Assembly: GCF_003634825.1 (NCBI RefSeq)
Contig: NZ_RBXD01000001.1
Span: 248,001-312,000 of the forward strand
Reading direction: 5' to 3'
From: Flavobacterium sp. 123
GTDB taxonomy: Bacteria > Bacteroidota > Bacteroidia > Flavobacteriales > Flavobacteriaceae
DNA length: 64,000 nucleotides
The notes under the pieces: model-generated
Databases searched by the model: none
What the model was told of the DNA's origin: nothing
Seen by the model: the letters and a program-made list of their open reading frames with translations, nothing else
Made by a program: the position numbers and the translations under genes
In this document: piece after piece, positions 50,562 through 59,890 of the stretch
Position numbering within the stretch: position 1 is the stretch's first letter
Layout: the number at the start of each line of letters is the position of its first letter

Positions 50562-52664
50562 TTAGGTAAAGATTTTTTCTAATAATTTAAAGATTTTTTC
50601 TTTGTCCAATGGTTTTGTAATATAATCTGTAAAACCTGCCTGTAACATTTCTTCTTTATCCTCTAATGAAGAGTGTGCTGTTTGCGCAATTATAGGAAGA
50701 TTTGGCAAGAATTCTTTAATTTTTTTAAGCGCTTCATAGCCATTTAATACTGGCATTTTAATATCCATAAAAACTAAATCAACACCAGAATTAGCCTTGC
50801 AAATATCTACGGCTTCTTGACCATTTATAGCCCTTAAAACAACATATTTTTTTAATTCCAAAATCTTTTTCAACAACAAAAAATTAATATTATCATCTTC
50901 TGCAACTAATATGGTTTGGTTACCAGAATTACTAGGAACAACATCTATCGTACTAATTAACGGAGTTTTCTTCTCACTTAAATCGTATTGCAAAGGAATT
51001 TCGAACACAAAAGTTGAACCAACTCCTATAGCTGAATTTACTGTTATTCTACCTCCTAACATTTCAACATAAGCCTTTGTAATAGATAAACCAAGCCCTA
51101 GTCCGCTTGATTCAACTGAATAATCATCTTCGAGTCTACGGAATCTGTCAAAAATTATTTTTAAGTTATTCTCATTAATTCCTAAACCTGAATCAGTTAC
51201 TTTAAATTCTAAAACTCCCCGCATTTTATTTACTGTATAACCAAAAGAAACACTCCCTTTTTCAGTAAATTTTATAGCATTTGTAATTAAATTAATCAAA
51301 ATCTGTTTCAATTTTACCTCATCCGTCAAAATATTTCCTGAAATATTTTCAGGATTTTCTTCAACATAAAACTGTATTTGTTTGTCTTTAGGGATTGTAA
51401 CCTTTATAGAATCATACAAATCATGAATACAAGCTTCAATGTCAACTGCCTTATAATTTGGCAGAATTTGTCTTGCATCAATTTTAGACATCTCGATAAG
51501 ATCTTCAATAATTGAAACTAAATTGACACCACTATTTTTTATAATTTTTAAATATTCTAGTCTTTCTTTTTCTTCAATATCAGCATCATGAAGCAAATCA
51601 CTAAATCCAATAATGGCATTCATTGGTGTTCTGATTTCATGTGATAAATTAGCTAAAAAAGAAGATTTTAATTTGTCATTCTCTTCTGCTTTTCGCTTAG
51701 ACAATTCTAACTGTTTTTGTTGGTTGTCATTCTCTTCAAAGAGATTTGCAATATTGGTAAACTCACCTCGAGCTTTTCTTAATTTATGTATTGCATGGGT
51801 ATTCCCTGTTTCTAAAATATCTTTAATTAAATTCAAAGGATTGTAAACCCATTTTTTAGTATAATACAAATAAATGAGAATGTTAATTATTGAGGCAAAA
51901 ACAATAATAAAAAGAATGTCTTTTGAATTTCTATAATTCAAATTAAAAGATCTTTGAAAAAGTATTTTACTAACACTTTTATTTTCCCAATCCTTTAAAT
52001 CTAAAGTCACATCAACAAAGTTGTCCGTAGTTTTAGCCAAATGTTGCTCATCAACAAAGCCTACAGAAGAACTACTTATAGCGCCTAAATTTTCAAAAAA
52101 CTTTTTGTTTAGAAGTCTGGCCATAAAAAAATAACCAGATGGCTTGAACTTATTTTTTAGAGGGTCATTTGAAGGGTGAATTGTTGCACCAAAAACCTCA
52201 ACAATTCCATCTGGAACTTTCAAATAAAATTTTGTAAGCTTCGATTTATAAAGTCCTGGTAGTAGTTTTCTAGGTATGAAATCAGATGTTTTAATATTAG
52301 AAGTTGTTGACTCTCCTATTAATTCTCCTTTTAAATCATAAATTCCAATATAATCAACCTCATAAGAATCAATTTGACTAAAACTGAATTTATCATACCA
52401 ATTTTTATCTTTTGTTTTAGTAAAATCTACTAACTCATCCCAAAAGGAAACGTCAACAATTCTTGCAGTATGCGCTTGTGAATTAAGTTCAAATAACGAC
52501 TGTACCTCTTTATTGTACTGATTGAAAGTAGTTTTATAAAATTGCTTTTCTTCTTGAATAGTATAAAAATAAAGAGAAAGATAAAGTAAAAAAAACAACA
52601 AATTAGTTGAAATAATCAACAAAAGTATTTTAAAGTAAGTATTTAAACTGGTGACTCTCTTCAT
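50562..52664 (-). CDS. Hybrid sensor histidine kinase with CHASE4-like domain and receiver
   Basis: A 700-aa membrane kinase. A first helix (about 9-33) precedes an extracytoplasmic CHASE4-like sensor (VDVSFWDELVDFTK; YIGIYDLKGELIGEST), a second helix near 250, then the dimerisation helix with H342 in LANLSHEIRTPMNAIIGFSDL, an ATPase domain (LINLITNAIKFTEKG; VTDSGLGINE; SSGLGLGLSI) and a C-terminal receiver with D634 in DLVFMDIKMPVLNGYE. ATG 52664 was chosen: a TTG 81 nt upstream lies in the -7 box at 52743-52750. No separate output gene is adjacent, so its partner is unknown. Confidence 0.93.
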   Translation of the reverse strand: MKRVTSLNTYFKILLLIISTNLLFFLLYLSLYFYTIQEEKQFYKTTFNQYNKEVQSLFELNSQAHTARIVDVSFWDELVDFTKTKDKNWYDKFSFSQIDSYEVDYIGIYDLKGELIGESTTSNIKTSDFIPRKLLPGLYKSKLTKFYLKVPDGIVEVFGATIHPSNDPLKNKFKPSGYFFMARLLNKKFFENLGAISSSSVGFVDEQHLAKTTDNFVDVTLDLKDWENKSVSKILFQRSFNLNYRNSKDILFIIVFASIINILIYLYYTKKWVYNPLNLIKDILETGNTHAIHKLRKARGEFTNIANLFEENDNQQKQLELSKRKAEENDKLKSSFLANLSHEIRTPMNAIIGFSDLLHDADIEEKERLEYLKIIKNSGVNLVSIIEDLIEMSKIDARQILPNYKAVDIEACIHDLYDSIKVTIPKDKQIQFYVEENPENISGNILTDEVKLKQILINLITNAIKFTEKGSVSFGYTVNKMRGVLEFKVTDSGLGINENNLKIIFDRFRRLEDDYSVESSGLGLGLSITKAYVEMLGGRITVNSAIGVGSTFVFEIPLQYDLSEKKTPLISTIDVVPSNSGNQTILVAEDDNINFLLLKKILELKKYVVLRAINGQEAVDICKANSGVDLVFMDIKMPVLNGYEALKKIKEFLPNLPIIAQTAHSSLEDKEEMLQAGFTDYITKPLDKEKIFKLLEKIFT

Positions 52665-52742
52665 GAAGCAATAATGAAATATAAAAAAACCAATTGAATT
52701 TATTTTATAAGTATATAACTTAGCGCAAGTTAACCATTTTAA

Positions 52743-52750
52743 CAAAAATA
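52743..52750 (-). promoter_or_regulatory. -7 element of the hybrid kinase gene
   Basis: TATTTTTG on the minus strand, full TAnnTTTG match, predicting a leader of about 75 nt to ATG 52664. Confidence 0.5.
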
Positions 52751-52876
52751 ATACTCTTTACCCCCAAAAAACTATACACCCTAGTTGAAAATTTATAATT
52801 ATAACAAATGAATCAATAATTTATAAGATACAATTGTATAAAATAAGAAAGATAGTTAGTCAATAAAATTATCATT

Positions 52877-53833
52877 TTATTCTAACACTTTTTCAATTGC
52901 TATTAATTCCTCTTTCGAGAAATCTAAATTCTTTAAACTATCAATATTATTGTTTAATTGACCAACGGAACTCGCTCCAATCAAAACCGAAGTAATTCTA
53001 TTGTCTTTTAACAACCAAGACAAAGCCATTTGAGCCAAAGACTGATTTCTTTGTTGCGCAATAGCATTAAGCTGACTAATTTTATGAATTCTTTCCTCTG
53101 AAACTTCATTCGTTTTCAAATGCCCATTGGGGTTTGAAGCTCTTGAATTTTGAGGAATTCCTTTCAAGTATTTATCGGTCAGAAGCCCTTGTGCCAAGGG
53201 TGAAAAAGCAATACAGCCTACTCCTTTTTCTTCGAGAACATCTAATAATCCTGCTTCAGGCTGACGAACAAACATGGAATATTTCACTTGATGAATCAAA
53301 CAAGGTGTTCCTAATCGTTTCAGAATTTCAGTGGCCTCCTTAGTTTGTTCTGCGTTGTAGTTCGAAATTCCAGCATACAAAGCTTTTCCACTTCGTACAG
53401 CATAATCAAGTGCCATCATTGTTTCTTCCATCGGAGTTTCTGGATCTGGACGATGGGAATAAAAAATATCCACATATTCAAGACTCATTCGCTTTAAACT
53501 TTGGTCTAAACTAGACAACAAGTATTTTCGAGAACCCCAATCCCCGTAAGGGCCGTCCCACATTGTATAGCCGGCTTTAGTAGTTATTACAATTTCATCA
53601 CGCAAATTTCCTTGAAAATTATTTTTTAGAATTTTACCAAAATTACTTTCCGCAGAACCTGGAATTGGGCCGTAATTATTAGCCAAATCAAAATGTGTGA
53701 TTCCCTTATCAAAGGCTGTTTTGGCTATACTTTCTGCATTTTCAAAATTATCTACTGAGCCGAAATTATGCCATAAACCCAATGCTATTTGAGGCAATAA
53801 CAAACCACTTTTTCCACATCTGTTGTATTTCAT
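52877..53833 (-). CDS. Aldo/keto reductase, YghZ-like
   Basis: A 318-aa NADPH-dependent oxidoreductase with an (alpha/beta)8 barrel. GITHFDLANNYGPIPGSAE holds the active-site Asp and Tyr, ITTKAGYTMWDGPYGDWGSR the lysine, and YVDIFYSHRPDPETPMEET the His, a complete AKR tetrad. SVLIGASSVGQLNNN near the C-terminus binds NADPH phosphate. The GYTMWDGPYGDWGSRKYLL region is characteristic of YghZ, which reduces L-glyceraldehyde 3-phosphate and methylglyoxal. Likely monocistronic. Substrate inferred from that resemblance. Confidence 0.92.
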   Translation of the reverse strand: MKYNRCGKSGLLLPQIALGLWHNFGSVDNFENAESIAKTAFDKGITHFDLANNYGPIPGSAESNFGKILKNNFQGNLRDEIVITTKAGYTMWDGPYGDWGSRKYLLSSLDQSLKRMSLEYVDIFYSHRPDPETPMEETMMALDYAVRSGKALYAGISNYNAEQTKEATEILKRLGTPCLIHQVKYSMFVRQPEAGLLDVLEEKGVGCIAFSPLAQGLLTDKYLKGIPQNSRASNPNGHLKTNEVSEERIHKISQLNAIAQQRNQSLAQMALSWLLKDNRITSVLIGASSVGQLNNNIDSLKNLDFSKEELIAIEKVLE

Positions 53834-53934
53834 GATTCTAAAAAATTATTCTGAAAGATACTAAAATCACATAGTAGAATTTAAAATACCAACCAGTTTT
53901 TAAATCTACTATTCGCTACATGGTTCATCCAATA

Positions 53935-53960
53935 AAAAACCACCTCATAAAGGTGGTTTC
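53935..53960 (-). terminator. Terminator of the acyl-CoA carboxylase operon
   Basis: Perfect 9-bp stem (53938-53946 with 53952-53960), 5-nt loop; reading leftward a T run follows (complement of the A run at 53935-53940). It ends the minus-strand operon. Confidence 0.85.
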
Positions 53961-53976
53961 TATTTCAATTATACTA

Positions 53977-55518
53977 TTACAAAGGAATGTTTCCGTGTTT
54001 TCTATTAGGCACTACACTTTCCTTATTTTCAAGCATACTAAATGCTTTTATTAATTTTCTGCGAGTATCTTTAGGCAAAATAACCTCATCCACAAAACCA
54101 CGTTGTGCAGCAGTATATGGATTAGCAAATAAATCCGCATATTCCGCTTCTTTTTCTAAAAGTTTGGCTTCGTGATCATCAGCTTCACTAATCTCTTTTT
54201 TAAAGATAATTTCAGAAGCTCCTTTTGCACCCATAACCGCAATTTCTGCCGTTGGCCAAGCAAAATTCATATCAGCACCAATGTGTTTTGAATTCATTAC
54301 ATCATAGGCTCCACCATAGGCTTTCCGTGTAATAACGGTAACTCTTGGCACCGTAGCTTCACTTAATGCGTATAATAATTTAGCTCCATGAACAATAATT
54401 CCATTCCACTCTTGATCTGTTCCTGGCAAGAAACCTGGCACATCAACTAAAACCAATAAAGGAATATTAAAACAATCACAAAAACGAGTGAATCGTGCGG
54501 CTTTTATAGAACTATTTACATCTAATACACCCGCCAGAAACATCGGTTGGTTAGCCACAATTCCGATACTTCGCCCTCCTAATCTGGCAAAACCTACTAG
54601 AATATTTTCGGCATAATTTTTATGAATTTCAAAAAAGGAATCTTCGTCAATTATACCTCCGATAACACCATGCATATCATAAGGTTTATTTGGATTATCT
54701 GGAATTATTGTATCTAATTGTTCCCGAAGCTCATCCCCTAACTCATACGGTAAATTATGCGGTGTTTCTTTATTATTTTGTGGCAAATAACTCAATAACT
54801 TTTTAAGGTCTTCTAAACAAACTACATCATTTGCAGAAGTACAATGTGCTACTCCCGATTTAGTTGAATGTGTGCTTGCCCCGCCTAATTCTTCGGAAGT
54901 TACCGTTTCATTTGTTACAGTTTTCACAACATTTGGACCTGTTACAAACATATAACTGGTATCTTCTACCATCATCGTGAAATCAGTCATAGCCGGTGAA
55001 TAAACAGCTCCTCCTGCGCATGGCCCCATAATGGCAGAGATTTGAGGAATAACTCCTGATGCTTGGACATTTCTGAAAAAGATGTCTGCATAACCCCCTA
55101 GAGAACGAACTCCTTCTTGTATACGGGCTCCTCCTGAATCATTAAGTCCAATCATAGGCGCTCCCATTTTGACCGCCATATCCATGATTTTGCAAATTTT
55201 TTCAGCATGTGTTTCAGATAAAGAACCTCCAAAAACAGTAAAATCCTGGGCAAAAACATAAACTAATCTTCCGTTTATTGTTCCATAGCCAGTAATAACT
55301 CCATCTCCATAATACAGTTCCTTTTCCATTCCAAAATCAGAGGTCCGATGCGTTACTAACATTCCAATTTCTTCAAAAGAGCCTTCATCCATCAAGTAAT
55401 TGATACGCTCTCTTGCAGTAAGTTTTTTATTTGCGTGTTGTTTTTCAATACGCTTCTTACCTCCGCTCAAATGAGCTTGAGCAATTTTATCGTTTAATAT
55501 TTTTATTTTAGATTCCAT
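53977..55518 (-). CDS. pccB: Acyl-CoA carboxylase carboxyltransferase (PccB-like)
   Basis: A 513-aa carboxyltransferase of the PccB type with paired crotonase folds. [26 protein letters not shown] is the family opening (residues about 79-104, written here in parts: [16 protein letters not shown] and [10 protein letters not shown]). [17 protein letters not shown] and [16 protein letters not shown] form oxyanion regions; [19 protein letters not shown] follows. It transfers CO2 from carboxybiotin to propionyl- or acetyl-CoA. Last gene of a three-gene operon with BC and BCCP; it begins 3 nt after the BC stop. Confidence 0.92.
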   Translation of the reverse strand: MESKIKILNDKIAQAHLSGGKKRIEKQHANKKLTARERINYLMDEGSFEEIGMLVTHRTSDFGMEKELYYGDGVITGYGTINGRLVYVFAQDFTVFGGSLSETHAEKICKIMDMAVKMGAPMIGLNDSGGARIQEGVRSLGGYADIFFRNVQASGVIPQISAIMGPCAGGAVYSPAMTDFTMMVEDTSYMFVTGPNVVKTVTNETVTSEELGGASTHSTKSGVAHCTSANDVVCLEDLKKLLSYLPQNNKETPHNLPYELGDELREQLDTIIPDNPNKPYDMHGVIGGIIDEDSFFEIHKNYAENILVGFARLGGRSIGIVANQPMFLAGVLDVNSSIKAARFTRFCDCFNIPLLVLVDVPGFLPGTDQEWNGIIVHGAKLLYALSEATVPRVTVITRKAYGGAYDVMNSKHIGADMNFAWPTAEIAVMGAKGASEIIFKKEISEADDHEAKLLEKEAEYADLFANPYTAAQRGFVDEVILPKDTRRKLIKAFSMLENKESVVPNRKHGNIPL

Positions 55519-55521
55519 ACT

Positions 55522-56964
55522 TTATTGAATTGGTAAGCGTACGATTTTTTGGTCTTCAAAATATTGTTTTAACGCTACTAGAGCAGCGATTTCAGCTTCT
55601 TTTGCGTTTTGGTTTTTCAACATCTCAGCATTATAATATTTCTTAACGAAATGGGTATCAAATTTTCCAGATCGAAATGCTTCGTGTTCAAAAACAAATT
55701 TCCCAAAAGGCAAAGTAGTATGAACTCCTTCTACCTGATAGCCTTCGATAGCTTTTAACATAATTTGAATGGCTTCTTCACGAGTTTCAGCGTAAGTAAT
55801 TAGTTTTGCCAACATTGGATCATAATAAATTGGAATATCCATGCCTTGCTCAAAACCGTTATCAACGCGAACACCTTTCCCTTCGGGCAATTGATACACG
55901 TCTAAATGTCCCACACTTGGCAAAAAATCATTCAATGGATCTTCCGCATAAACACGTAATTCCATTGCATGTCCTTTGATTTGTATGTCTTCTTGTTTTA
56001 TTGCTAAAACTTCTCCTCTTGCCACTTTAATTTGCATTTCAACTAAATCCGTTCCCGAAATTAATTCTGTAACAGGATGCTCTACTTGCAAACGGGTATT
56101 CATTTCAAGAAAGTAAAAATTATTGTTTTCATCCAATAAAAACTCTACTGTTCCGGCTCCTAAATAATCACAGGATTTTGCCACTAAAACAGCAGCTTCT
56201 CCCATTTTTTTTCTCAATTCAGGTGTTAAAACAGAGGAAGGTGCTTCTTCAATTACTTTTTGATGACGACGCTGAATACTACATTCTCTTTCAAATAAAT
56301 ACAAAACATTACCATGACTATCAGCCATAACTTGAATTTCGATATGCCTTGGAGATCCTACATATTTTTCGATAAAAACAGATCCATCGCCAAAAGCCGA
56401 AATTGCTTCACTTATAGCGCGATCCATTTGTGCAACAAAATCAACTTCTGTTTCTACTACACGCATTCCTTTTCCGCCACCACCAGCTGAGGCTTTAATC
56501 AGAATAGGGAAACCTATTTGAGTCGCAACTACTTTTGCTTTTTCAACATCAGTAATGGCCTCATCATAACCTGGAACCATGGGGATATTGTATTTTTTAA
56601 CTGCATCTTTAGCTGCAAGTTTACTTCCCATAATTCTTATAGCCTTAGACTTAGGGCCTATAAATATGATGTTGTTTTTTTCGGCTTCTTCTGCAAAATC
56701 AGCGTTTTCACTCAAAAAACCATAACCCGGATGAATCGCATCGACGTTTAAGGATTTAGCAACTTCAATAATTTTGCTACCCAATAAATACGATTGACTA
56801 GAAGGTGCTTCGCCAATACAAACCGCTTCATCAGCAAATTTTACATGAGGAGCATTTCTATCGGCAGTAGAATATACCGCTACTGTTTTAATCCCCATTT
56901 TTTGAGCAGTTTTCATTACTCTAATGGCAATTTCACCTCTATTTGCAACTAATATTTTTTTCAT
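55522..56964 (-). CDS. Biotin carboxylase subunit of acyl-CoA carboxylase
   Basis: A 480-aa biotin carboxylase. The N-terminal KKILVANRGEIAIRVMKTAQ is the family start; ASAGGGGKGMRVV is the ATP-grasp glycine loop, ECSIQRRHQKVIEEAPS and FLEMNTRLQVEHPVTE hold the catalytic Glu/Asn/Arg residues. It lacks the C-terminal biotinyl domain, which is supplied by the upstream BCCP gene. It carboxylates biotin using ATP and bicarbonate. Order BCCP, BC, carboxyltransferase suggests one complex. Confidence 0.95.
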   Translation of the reverse strand: MKKILVANRGEIAIRVMKTAQKMGIKTVAVYSTADRNAPHVKFADEAVCIGEAPSSQSYLLGSKIIEVAKSLNVDAIHPGYGFLSENADFAEEAEKNNIIFIGPKSKAIRIMGSKLAAKDAVKKYNIPMVPGYDEAITDVEKAKVVATQIGFPILIKASAGGGGKGMRVVETEVDFVAQMDRAISEAISAFGDGSVFIEKYVGSPRHIEIQVMADSHGNVLYLFERECSIQRRHQKVIEEAPSSVLTPELRKKMGEAAVLVAKSCDYLGAGTVEFLLDENNNFYFLEMNTRLQVEHPVTELISGTDLVEMQIKVARGEVLAIKQEDIQIKGHAMELRVYAEDPLNDFLPSVGHLDVYQLPEGKGVRVDNGFEQGMDIPIYYDPMLAKLITYAETREEAIQIMLKAIEGYQVEGVHTTLPFGKFVFEHEAFRSGKFDTHFVKKYYNAEMLKNQNAKEAEIAALVALKQYFEDQKIVRLPIQ

Positions 56965-57053
56965 ATTTAATAAAACTAAAAGAATAAAGACCGCTTCGCT
57001 GCAAGCGCAAAGAAATATAAATTCTTGGTTCTTTTATTTTGTATCTTTTATCT

Positions 57054-57539
57054 CTACTCGAATTCAATTAACAACTGTCCTTTATCTACTGCATCTCCCA
57101 TACTAACTGATATCGATTTTATAACTCCATCACGTGGAGAAAGAAAACTATTCTCCATTTTCATAGCTCCCAAAATGATTAAGTTATCATTCTCTTTTAC
57201 AGATTGCCCTACTACTACACTAATTTCAAGAATTAAGCCTGGCATAGGTGCTTTTATAGCATTTACTTGTTTACTTCCTGCGGTTTCAAAACCCATTTCT
57301 TTGATAAGAATATCTAATGGATTTGAAATAACAACGGTATAGGTGTTGCTATTTACCTTAACAGTATAGCTTTTTTGGTGGAAGTTATTGCTGATAATTT
57401 CAGCTTTATAAGGAGTGTTTTCGTGCAGAATATGGAATTTATTTTTCTCCACACTCACTGCATCTAATTGCGAAATACTTTTCTTTTCTAAGTCAAAATG
57501 AAAAGTGTCGTTTACGTTTACTTTATAGCCAATACTCAT
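57054..57539 (-). CDS. Biotin carboxyl carrier protein
   Basis: A 161-aa protein. The C-terminal 70 residues are a biotinyl domain: KAPMPGLILEISVVVGQSV and LIILGAMKMENSF, where the lysine of AMKM is the biotin site. The N-terminal half has no known motif but may dock to the carboxylase, as in other three-gene PCC/ACC systems of Bacteroidota. First gene of the operon, 89 nt before the BC gene. No -7 box was identified with certainty. Confidence 0.92.
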   Translation of the reverse strand: MSIGYKVNVNDTFHFDLEKKSISQLDAVSVEKNKFHILHENTPYKAEIISNNFHQKSYTVKVNSNTYTVVISNPLDILIKEMGFETAGSKQVNAIKAPMPGLILEISVVVGQSVKENDNLIILGAMKMENSFLSPRDGVIKSISVSMGDAVDKGQLLIEFE

Positions 57540-57641
57540 TTGTATCTATTTTATGGCAGTAAAAATAACCAAAGAAAACGTTTTCGTAGAACAAAAACCG
57601 AAGATTTATGCTAAATTGATATAGTTATTTGAAAATATTTT

Positions 57642-59843
57642 TCACAATACAAGTAAACCAAATTGGCTTAAGGTATTAATTGGCTTTGAGTACCAAAATA
57701 ATTCAAAGTCCACTAAATGAGATTCAAAATCCAATTTAATTTCTTGAAAGCTTAGAATTTCAGCATTAGAAACGGATACTTTCTGAAGAATTTTCAAAAG
57801 CCATTCACCTTCGCTTTTACTAGTTTGAATCGTAAAACTTTCTTTTTTGTCATGAAAAGTCAAAGTCATCATTTCCCAAGAATTTCCTTTTTTGGATTTT
57901 GTGAAATATTCTACAAGTGGCTTACCGCCTAACCAAACAACTTTGGCGGTAGGTTTTGTACTAAAATTATTCTCTTCTTCTAAAGCATCAAAAATAAAAT
58001 CGGGTGCAATTTTAGTCTTTGGAATTTTGAACTCAAACCAATCCTGAAGTTCATAATCAAAACAGATTCCGTGCATGAAATTGAACAAGGATTTTTTTAA
58101 TCCAAAACTGAATTTTTCATGATTAACTCCAGTCGAATCGATAAAATTAATATCATTATTTGCAAAAGTACCAATGGCTTCCGTTTCTTTTAAAACTCCA
58201 AATTTTTCTGGATACATCCCAACAGGGCTGTGAGCTGTCATAGCAAATTGATGCCAAAACCCAGATTGTAAAATACCTGCTTCGAATAATTGACGTACCA
58301 TTTCGAGGCTATCCACCGTTTCTTGAACGGTTTGTGTTGGATATCCATACATCAAATAAGCATGAACCATAATTCCCGCTTCGGTAAAGTTTCGGGTAAC
58401 TTTAGCAACTTGCTCAACCGTAACTCCTTTATCTATCAATTTCAATAATCTATCCGAAGCTACTTCTAATCCGCCAGAAACTGCAATACATCCAGATGCT
58501 TTTAGAAGCAAACATAAATCCTTAGTAAAACTTTTTTCGAATCGAATGTTTGTCCACCAAGTAACCGCTAATTTCCTGCGAAGAATTTCGAGAGCTAGAG
58601 CGCACATCAAGGCTGGAGGAGCTGCTTCATCTACAAAATGAAACCCATTCTCTCCTGTTTGCGCAATCATTTCCTCCATTCGATCACACAATAAACTGGC
58701 CGCAATTGGCTCATAAACTTTAATATAATCTAAAGAGATGTCACAAAATGTACATTTACCCCAATAACAACCGTGTGCCATGGTCAGTTTATTCCAACGT
58801 CCATCACTCCACATGCGGTGCATTGGATTCACAATTTCGATAACCGAAATGTATTTATCCAAAAGCAAATCTGAATAATCCGGTGTACCAACTTGCGATT
58901 GTTTGTAATCGTGTTTGAGAGAATTATTTTTATAAACTACTTTCCCATCTTCCAAAAGAAAGGTTCGTTTATATAGCTTCTCGACTGCGCTCGAAGTGAC
59001 AGCATTTATTAATTCTTCAATTGGTGCTTCGCCATCATCCAAAGTGATATAATCAAAGAACTCAAAAACCCGAGCATCGGAAAGAGAACGTAATTCGGTA
59101 TTTGGAAAACCACCACCCATCGAAATTTTAATGTTCGGATGATGCTTTTTTACCCATTGAGCGGAACGAAAAGCCGAATATAAATTTCCAGGAAATGGAA
59201 CTGAAATTAAAAATAATGTAGGTTGAATACTTTCTATTCGTTCTTTAAGAATCGAAAGTAAAACCGTATCAATATAAGTTGGCTCTTGTTGTAAAGCTTC
59301 GTATAATTCATCAAAAGAATTGGCACTTCGCCCCAATCGTTCTGCGTAACGACTGAATCCAAAATTATCATCGACGCATTCCACAATAAAATCCGAAATA
59401 TCTTCGAGGTATAAAGTGGCTAAATGTTTTGCTTTATCTTGGGTTCCCATAGTCCCAAAAGCCCAATCTAATTCTTCCAATTGTGCAAATCGAGAAGCTT
59501 CTGGCAAGAAATCTTCTTGACATATTTGAAGTGCCAATGTTGGATTTTTCCCTTGTAAAAAAGCAATTACGGGATTGATGGTTTTAAGATATTCGTCCTG
59601 TAAAGCAAAAATTCTTTTAGAATTATCCGAGATTTCTTCAATGTTAATTTTTAAACTTGCATTTTTAAACAAATTTTCAAGTCCTTCTTTCGAAAACAAT
59701 TTCAAAATCACTTCAATGCCCAAATCGGCTTGTACGGATTCGATGTCTTTAGTATTCAAAAATCCCTTGATATAAGCCGTTGCCGGATACGGAGTATTCA
59801 GTTGGGTAAAAGGCGGCGTAATTAGGAATAATTTGGTTTTCAA
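57642..59843 (-). CDS. B12-binding-domain radical SAM protein
   Basis: A 733-aa protein, start TTG 59843 (see below). Residues 1-270 form a B12-binding-like domain (ITPPFTQLNTPYPATAYIKG; FPGNLYSAFRSAQWVKKHHP; GGGFPNTELR). The radical SAM core has cysteines C359, C364 and C367 in HGCYWGKCTFCD, a CX4CX2C spacing rather than CX3CX2C. HFVDEAAPPALM, SGGLEVASDRLLKLIDKG and YGYPTQTVQETVDSL follow. No ATG precedes KTKLFLITPPF; the TTG directly before K is the best start, and another TTG 21 nt upstream overlaps a near -7 box. Likely a methyltransferase or other C-modifying enzyme; substrate unknown. Confidence 0.85.
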   Translation of the reverse strand: MKTKLFLITPPFTQLNTPYPATAYIKGFLNTKDIESVQADLGIEVILKLFSKEGLENLFKNASLKINIEEISDNSKRIFALQDEYLKTINPVIAFLQGKNPTLALQICQEDFLPEASRFAQLEELDWAFGTMGTQDKAKHLATLYLEDISDFIVECVDDNFGFSRYAERLGRSANSFDELYEALQQEPTYIDTVLLSILKERIESIQPTLFLISVPFPGNLYSAFRSAQWVKKHHPNIKISMGGGFPNTELRSLSDARVFEFFDYITLDDGEAPIEELINAVTSSAVEKLYKRTFLLEDGKVVYKNNSLKHDYKQSQVGTPDYSDLLLDKYISVIEIVNPMHRMWSDGRWNKLTMAHGCYWGKCTFCDISLDYIKVYEPIAASLLCDRMEEMIAQTGENGFHFVDEAAPPALMCALALEILRRKLAVTWWTNIRFEKSFTKDLCLLLKASGCIAVSGGLEVASDRLLKLIDKGVTVEQVAKVTRNFTEAGIMVHAYLMYGYPTQTVQETVDSLEMVRQLFEAGILQSGFWHQFAMTAHSPVGMYPEKFGVLKETEAIGTFANNDINFIDSTGVNHEKFSFGLKKSLFNFMHGICFDYELQDWFEFKIPKTKIAPDFIFDALEEENNFSTKPTAKVVWLGGKPLVEYFTKSKKGNSWEMMTLTFHDKKESFTIQTSKSEGEWLLKILQKVSVSNAEILSFQEIKLDFESHLVDFELFWYSKPINTLSQFGLLVL

Positions 59844-59890
59844 AAGAAATTTTTTAGAGCACAAATATCGGTGAATACTATTGTAAAACC

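Noticed and set aside
52829..52842. ATACAATTGTAT palindrome between the hybrid kinase and aldo/keto reductase genes
   Set aside because: Twelve-base AT-rich palindromes are frequent here and it lies in no clear promoter position.
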